Assembly: GCA_012845835.1 (NCBI GenBank)
Contig: JABAKD010000017.1
Span: forward strand, 2,479,001 to 2,543,000
Direction of reading: 5' to 3'
DNA from: Undaria pinnatifida
Lineage: Eukaryota; Sar; Phaeophyceae; Laminariales; Alariaceae
DNA: 64,000 nt
Shown here: positions 55,301 through 61,300 of the stretch, in pieces
Numbering within the stretch: position 1 is the stretch's first letter
Layout of the letters: every line of letters starts with the position of its first letter
Position numbers and translations under genes: made by a program
The notes under the pieces: model-generated
Seen by the model: only the letters and a program-made list of their open reading frames with translations
Told to the model about the DNA's origin: nothing
Databases searched by the model: none

Positions 55301-58300
55301 TGGGGCAAGGTCGTGCCTGCGAGCTGGTGACGGAAGCTTTAAGGAATTTTCCTCAGGACAACGACGCACAGATAGAGGCTTGCGGCGCCGTTGCTAACCT
55401 GGCCAACAATAGCAAAGAGAACCGGACAAGGCTGGGGAAGTGAGTTTTTGCGGGACATCTCGTTTGTGTTGTTTTACCGGATTTACCAGGTTTACCTAGA
55501 CTAGACTGTTTTCGTACCAGTACATGACGATACACATAGTACAGCAGTACAACTGGTGCAGCAGTAAGTAGTGGCCCCTCTATAGTGCCGGTTGCCCGCT
55601 ATAGTGCCTGTGAAATCGCTTGACACAGATGGGAACAACCAATAGTGGCAGCATGCGGAGTAGTACGGGTCATGATCATCCGGCCCGCGCAGGGGGTCAG
55701 GAGGTTTTTGAAAACGCGTGGATCGAGTCGGGTCGGGCCAGGGGGTGATCGAAACGCCATGGGTCAGCTCGTGTCGGGTCAAGAGTTTTTCAAGTCGCAC
55801 GGGTCGGGTCAGGCCACACGGTTCCGATCCGACCCGCAAGAAGTGAACCGACCCGTGGAAGAGTCGTTCCACGGTAGGTAGAAGTGCAGCGGAAGTTTCT
55901 GAGCTCCGCAGCGGAATTTTCTGAGCTCCGCAGCGGAATTTTCTGAGCTTTTAACATGAGGCTCACACCCAGAATTGAAAAGGGGGGTGCTCCCCTTGAC
56001 GTAGCCTTGGCCAGAGAAGGGCCTACAAAGAGAATTACTCCTGACGTACAGCAGAACAAGGAGAAATCAAATCGAGAAGTAGACCCAACCAGACTGGAAA
56101 CGTAGCGAGAAGCACCTGGCTTCGAAGGCATCCGTTCGCGCAACCCGACCAAGGTGTGCTAAGTGCTACCTGGTATGTGCTAGTCTTGACCCCTTTAGAG
56201 CCCCCCCCAAATCCCTCCCTGTACTAAATTCAAGTAACTTTGTTAAAAAAGAAGGGTTTCCAGTTGTGAAGGCGTCATAAACATTTTTTTCTCGTAAAAT
56301 AATTCGACTAACCGGCAGTTCCTCGCTCGAGGAGCTCAATCGGACAGAAGTTATACCTTTTTTTGGCGCAAAAGTGCAACCTCCTACCGTGGGATGAATC
56401 GAAAAAAAGAAATGGATGTTTCCGGCTGACACATATCGGCCTTAGTCTATACATATACTTCGTGTTATAAAAATAAAATTACACTCCAGCTGTGAGATCG
56501 AAGATTTTGTCCAAACTCATCTTTGCAAGCTGTGTGTGGTACTCCGATACATATACAAGTATGAGGGGCCACAATTGCTTGTATCTCTCTTTTTCTTTCT
56601 CGTTCTATATATAGAAAGCAGTAATTAGCGTTTTCCTTTTTTTTTGCTTCCTTTTTTTTGTTCCGTTCGGCTTCCTTCTCGCTATCTGTCTTTCTGTCTC
56701 TCGTTCTCTTTCCTTCCCGTCCGTCTTTCTCGTTCTCGTTTTTCTGTTTCCATGTTCTGTTGAGTTGCGTACTCGTCCTGATTGCTTCTTGTTCTGATTC
56801 CAATCTGGTTCGGGTTACTTCTCGCTTCAAGTTTTTCTTGTTGCACATATGATATGTGTATTTAATAGTTCTCGTTCTAGACCCTTCTCTGCATACATTT
56901 CCTTCTCTTTGTTTCCTTCTTGTTTCTGTTTCTCTGGTCTCTTTCCTGCCGTTTTCAGAGTATTTTTGCAATTGTTCCAAAATCCTAAAACTATCATATG
57001 CCCCCCCCCCCCCTTCTTCCCCCGACCCTTTGCCGCCCTCGCCAACTGAACACCCCGACGTTATGTTTCCCTTTCAGTGCCGGAGCGTGTAACCTGGTAA
57101 CCAAGAGCATGGCCACGTTTCCGGACAACATCGACGTGCAACACGCCGCCTGCGTGGCTGTAGGAAATCTGGCCAATCGGGACACGGAGAACAAGAAGAG
57201 GCTGGGGTCGGCGGGGGCATGCAATAAGGTGTGACGGATTTCAGTTGTCATCCTATTACTGCTGTAGATACACGCATGGATGGTCGTTCCCCCTGCTTCG
57301 CGATTTCGAATCCGTTTTTTTTCCCCTTTTTTTCTTGTTTTGTTTCTTTTTTTTGCACCTTCGTCGTTTTTTTTTCGTCGATTTATTGGTGTGTTTTGCG
57401 CAGAACGTCAGCTACACTTGTTTTAATTGAGTTGTTTGCTTGTTTGCTTGTTTTGCTTATTAATTTGTTTTTTTTTTACCAATTTGTTCGTTTGTTTTTT
57501 GTGTTGTTTGTGCGTGCGTGCGTGTTTGTTTTTTTGTTTGTTTTGCTCGTATTATTTTTCCTTTTTGTGAAGGTTTGCGCTGCCTTGGCGGGGTTTCAAG
57601 GAGATCTAGGCGTGCAGTACATGGGGTGTGGAGCTGTGGGCAACCTTTCCAACAGCAACACTCAGGTGAGAAAGACTGCCTCGCGAAATGCTATGTTGAA
57701 GCAGAGGGTGGGGGTCGGTAGTGGTCGTTCGAAACTGAGTACGTAGCGCATGAGAGCAGCTTTGACGGCGTCGTCGATGTTTTTCTTGCACGCGTGTTAC
57801 ACTGCAGGCCGGAGGCATGTTCTTTAACCCTACCCTGTGATACTTTCACCCTTCGAAAATATTACGATCTGCTAGATCATATGTCATACAGATCCTATAG
57901 ATAATATAGATATACAGATCATATAGATAATATAGATAATGCAGGTCATATATGTAATATAGATCTTACAGATCCTGTTGATGCTGTATCTGTAACCATA
58001 AGGAAGCTTGCTACGATAGATGTAGTAGCACTTTTTTGTCTGAAACAATTTCTGAATGAAGGAACCCCTTAACTCCAAAATCGTCGCAAGTTTCGTTTCG
58101 TTTCTTTTTTTGCTCGCAGAAATTTCGTTTTATACCTAAGCCATAGGATGTATCATCTGGTACAAGTAGCAGGTTTTTTTTTCCCTCGCAAAATACTTTT
58201 TGGGTTATAAGACGGACATGTCTTGGACCCCTTTAGAGCCCCCAAACTTCTCCCTACTAAATCCAGGTAATTTGGCCCCCAAACACGGGTTTCCAGTTGT

Positions 58301-61300
58301 AAAGGCGTACATGTCTTGACCTCTTCAGAATCCCCAATCCCCTCCCTATACTAAATCCAAGTAATTTTGTGCCCAAACATGGGTTTCCAGTTGTAAAGGC
58401 GTTAAGCTCCCAGAGTGAGGAGTCTCAAGAGAAAAGTGGTTCGCCTCCATCGTAGCACGCGTCCTGCCGTTATGAGATAGGCTGTGCAGGATCTTCATGT
58501 AGCGTATAGATCCAACCGTTAAATGAACTTGCTAGATCGTCGTGCAGATCGTACAGCTTCCACTCGGTAACATGATCTACAGACCAAACAAATCTTCTCT
58601 GAAATCTAGATAATCAGTTGGGGATCTGTGGTGATCTGTCCGACGCTTGGAAGTATTTTTATGTTCTGAACAGTTCGAGCTTGTCCCCCGGAAAGCTAGC
58701 CGTCGTCACGACATCGACGTCTGTAGGGCGTCTGTTTTTTTTTCCTTTTCCTTGGTCCGCATTCGATGGATTGGGTGGCGTATTCGATGGTCGCGTTTCT
58801 ATGTATTTGGACGTGAAAATTCCGCGATTTGTGTTGTTGCTGTGACTCTTATCTACTTTTAGTTCTTCGTCCCGTCCCCGAGCTCCCTATCTTTTGCCTC
58901 TTCCTTCTCTCACTCTTCTCCATGCCTCCCTCGCTTCATAGTATCTTCCTCTTTCTCTTGTTTCCCCCCCCCCATATCACTCCCCCCCTCTCTCTATCCT
59001 TGCATCCACCGCCCCTCTTCCTCTTCCTCCCATAGTATCCCACAACCTCTCTTGGAATCTCCCTCCGCGCCCCCGCCCTCCGATTACGACCACGCATGAA
59101 GTGATAACCCCCCCCCCCCTTCCCCCCCCCCCCCCTCTCTTCAGAACTGCACAAGGTTAGGCGAGGCGGGGGGATGCCTGCTCGTAACCGGCGGGATGAA
59201 CGCTTTCCCTGATGATAGAAACCTTCAGCACGTTGGCTGTGCTGCCGTGGCGAACCTTGCGATTGGAAACGCTCCGAATGCAGCGAGATTGGTGAAGGCT
59301 GGGGCTAGGCTTGCCGTTCAGCGCGCGCTGCAGCAATTCCATCGGGTGAGGGTCTCCTGTGTGACTGACTTTGATGGAGGTGTACTCAGAAACGGTCTTG
59401 GCTTTTGCCGCTGTTTGCGCGTTGCCTTTCCGTTCTTCGCGTGATTCAGAACTTTTGTTTCCTGTTTAGATTTTTGGTAGGCGGTTTTATCTCCGAATGC
59501 TGTGACGTTGGTTTTCAGGCTGGGGCTAGCTAGGCTTGCCGCTCAGCGTGCGTTGCTTAATTTTATTAAATTATTCTACCAACGTCAGCTGTGAGTTCGA
59601 TTCATTTAGGGTTGACACTCATCTTTGCAAGCTGCGTACTACACCGGTCGCCTGTTCTTAGTATGTTTTCATGAGTCAAAACCTAACATAAGATGACATT
59701 TATTTATTTCGGGTAAGGGTTTCCTGTGTGATAGGTAAGCGGTTTTGGCGGTGGTGGTGGTGGTGGTGAAGCGCTCCGAAATCGGCGATATTTGGTGGAG
59801 ACTGGGGCTAGGGTTGCTGTTCAGCGCGCGTGGCTGTACTTTTATCGGTGGGGGCTTCCTGTGCCATTGGTAGGCGGTTTTGGCGGTGATAGTGGTGTTT
59901 GTCATGTGGTGGCGGTGATTTTGGTGAAGGTGTTGGTGTGGTGTTGGTGCTTTGGTGTTGGTGTCGGTAGTCTTTGTGTTGGTGGTGTTGGTGGAGATGA
60001 TTATGCTGGTGGTCGCAAGAGGACGATTTTATATAATACTTAGTGTTCCGTATTTTATAAAAACATTCTAAACAGGTCAGCTGTGAGTTCGACAAATTTA
60101 GGGTCGATACTCATCTTTGCAAGATGCATGAAACACCGGACGCTCGTTTTCACCGATGTATTATCCTTTGAATACATGTGACTCCAATGTACGTCGTCAG
60201 GGTGAACATCAACAAAGAGTTATCGACAATTTAATGCTGCGCATGGATTCTACTCGTTTGAACCCGCTATACTACAGTAGTTTACACCCTGTTCGTCCGT
60301 CGTTTTTCGTTTTTTATTGTGCGCACTGATAGTATTCGAACGAACCCGCATTTTTTTTCACGTATGGTTTTTCCTTTTTTGTTGCACCCAGGACGTTGAG
60401 ATCCAGACACGAGGGACCCAGGCCCTGCAGTGGCTATCAGTAACGCCAAGGATGTCGAACTCCCAGTCGATGAAGAAGCTTACAGGGTGAGAAATGGTCG
60501 ATGCTTGGTGTGGTGTGATTTGAGGATTTTGGTGTTTTTTGCATTGGTAGTGGCGGTCGCAGTGGCGATGGTACCAAAAATTCAGATCTGGTAGTATTCT
60601 ATTCATAGGGTTTATTCCTATTAATATATATTCGACGCGAATCGACGGAGAAAAATTCCAAGATATTCTCGCGATAAAAATGAAGGCACGTACCGTAGTG
60701 GGGAGGGGGGAGAAGGGCCTGCTATGTGACCCCGGATCTGAGTCTCTACTGGGAGGGAGCACGAGAGTAGTGCGAGGATAATAAAGGGGATGAAGAAAAA
60801 TAACAATATATCCGATCTAATGCGAAAATAAAACGATGCCTGACAAGAAATCACTGCGATCTATTCTCGTTTTGTTCCTGATACTTGTAACTTGGCGTTA
60901 TGTCACGCTTTCTCAACAACATCGTACTGTAACGTTTTTAGGCATGAATCGTTACATCATTTTTGTTTTGTAGTTTTTCCCCCAAAGATTCGTTGTCACC
61001 ATTCGTGACAAATATCACAATTCGCAAAAAGAAGAAAGTCTCGTTTTTTTACACAACTTCGTATTTTTTTTTCATTTTTTCATTCGTTTTTTTCCACGGC
61101 GAATTCATGGCGTTTCTTTTTTGTTAGGATTTACTTGATATACCCCACCGAATACAAGGAACTTGTCGGTAATAAGTATTCAGCAATTCCTAAATGGTCC
61201 TTCACAAATCCGGATAGACTCGTACTGCATTTTTTTCACTCGACATGATGCGTGAAAAATATTGACACCTCCAATTCTCCGCTGTTATTTCCCCCACTGC

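Larger units (their letters stand above)
55440..57077 (+). other. Intron 4 with family K, C, B and A elements
   Basis: Family K lies at 55660-55865, an interrupted family C MITE at 55861-56400 with family B inside (56185-56277), and family A (minus) at 56465-56560. A T/C-rich tract covers 56580-56960, and a C tract precedes the acceptor. 55565-55645 has ATAGTGCC words reminiscent of the transposon at 48265. Confidence 0.65.
59346..60391 (+). other. Intron 7 with two exon-tail copies and two family A elements
   Basis: Copy B (59518-59760) is split by family A at 59566-59708. Copy C is at 59780-59900. GT/GGT-rich sequence follows (59880-60000), with another family A (minus) at 60060-60150. Confidence 0.7.
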
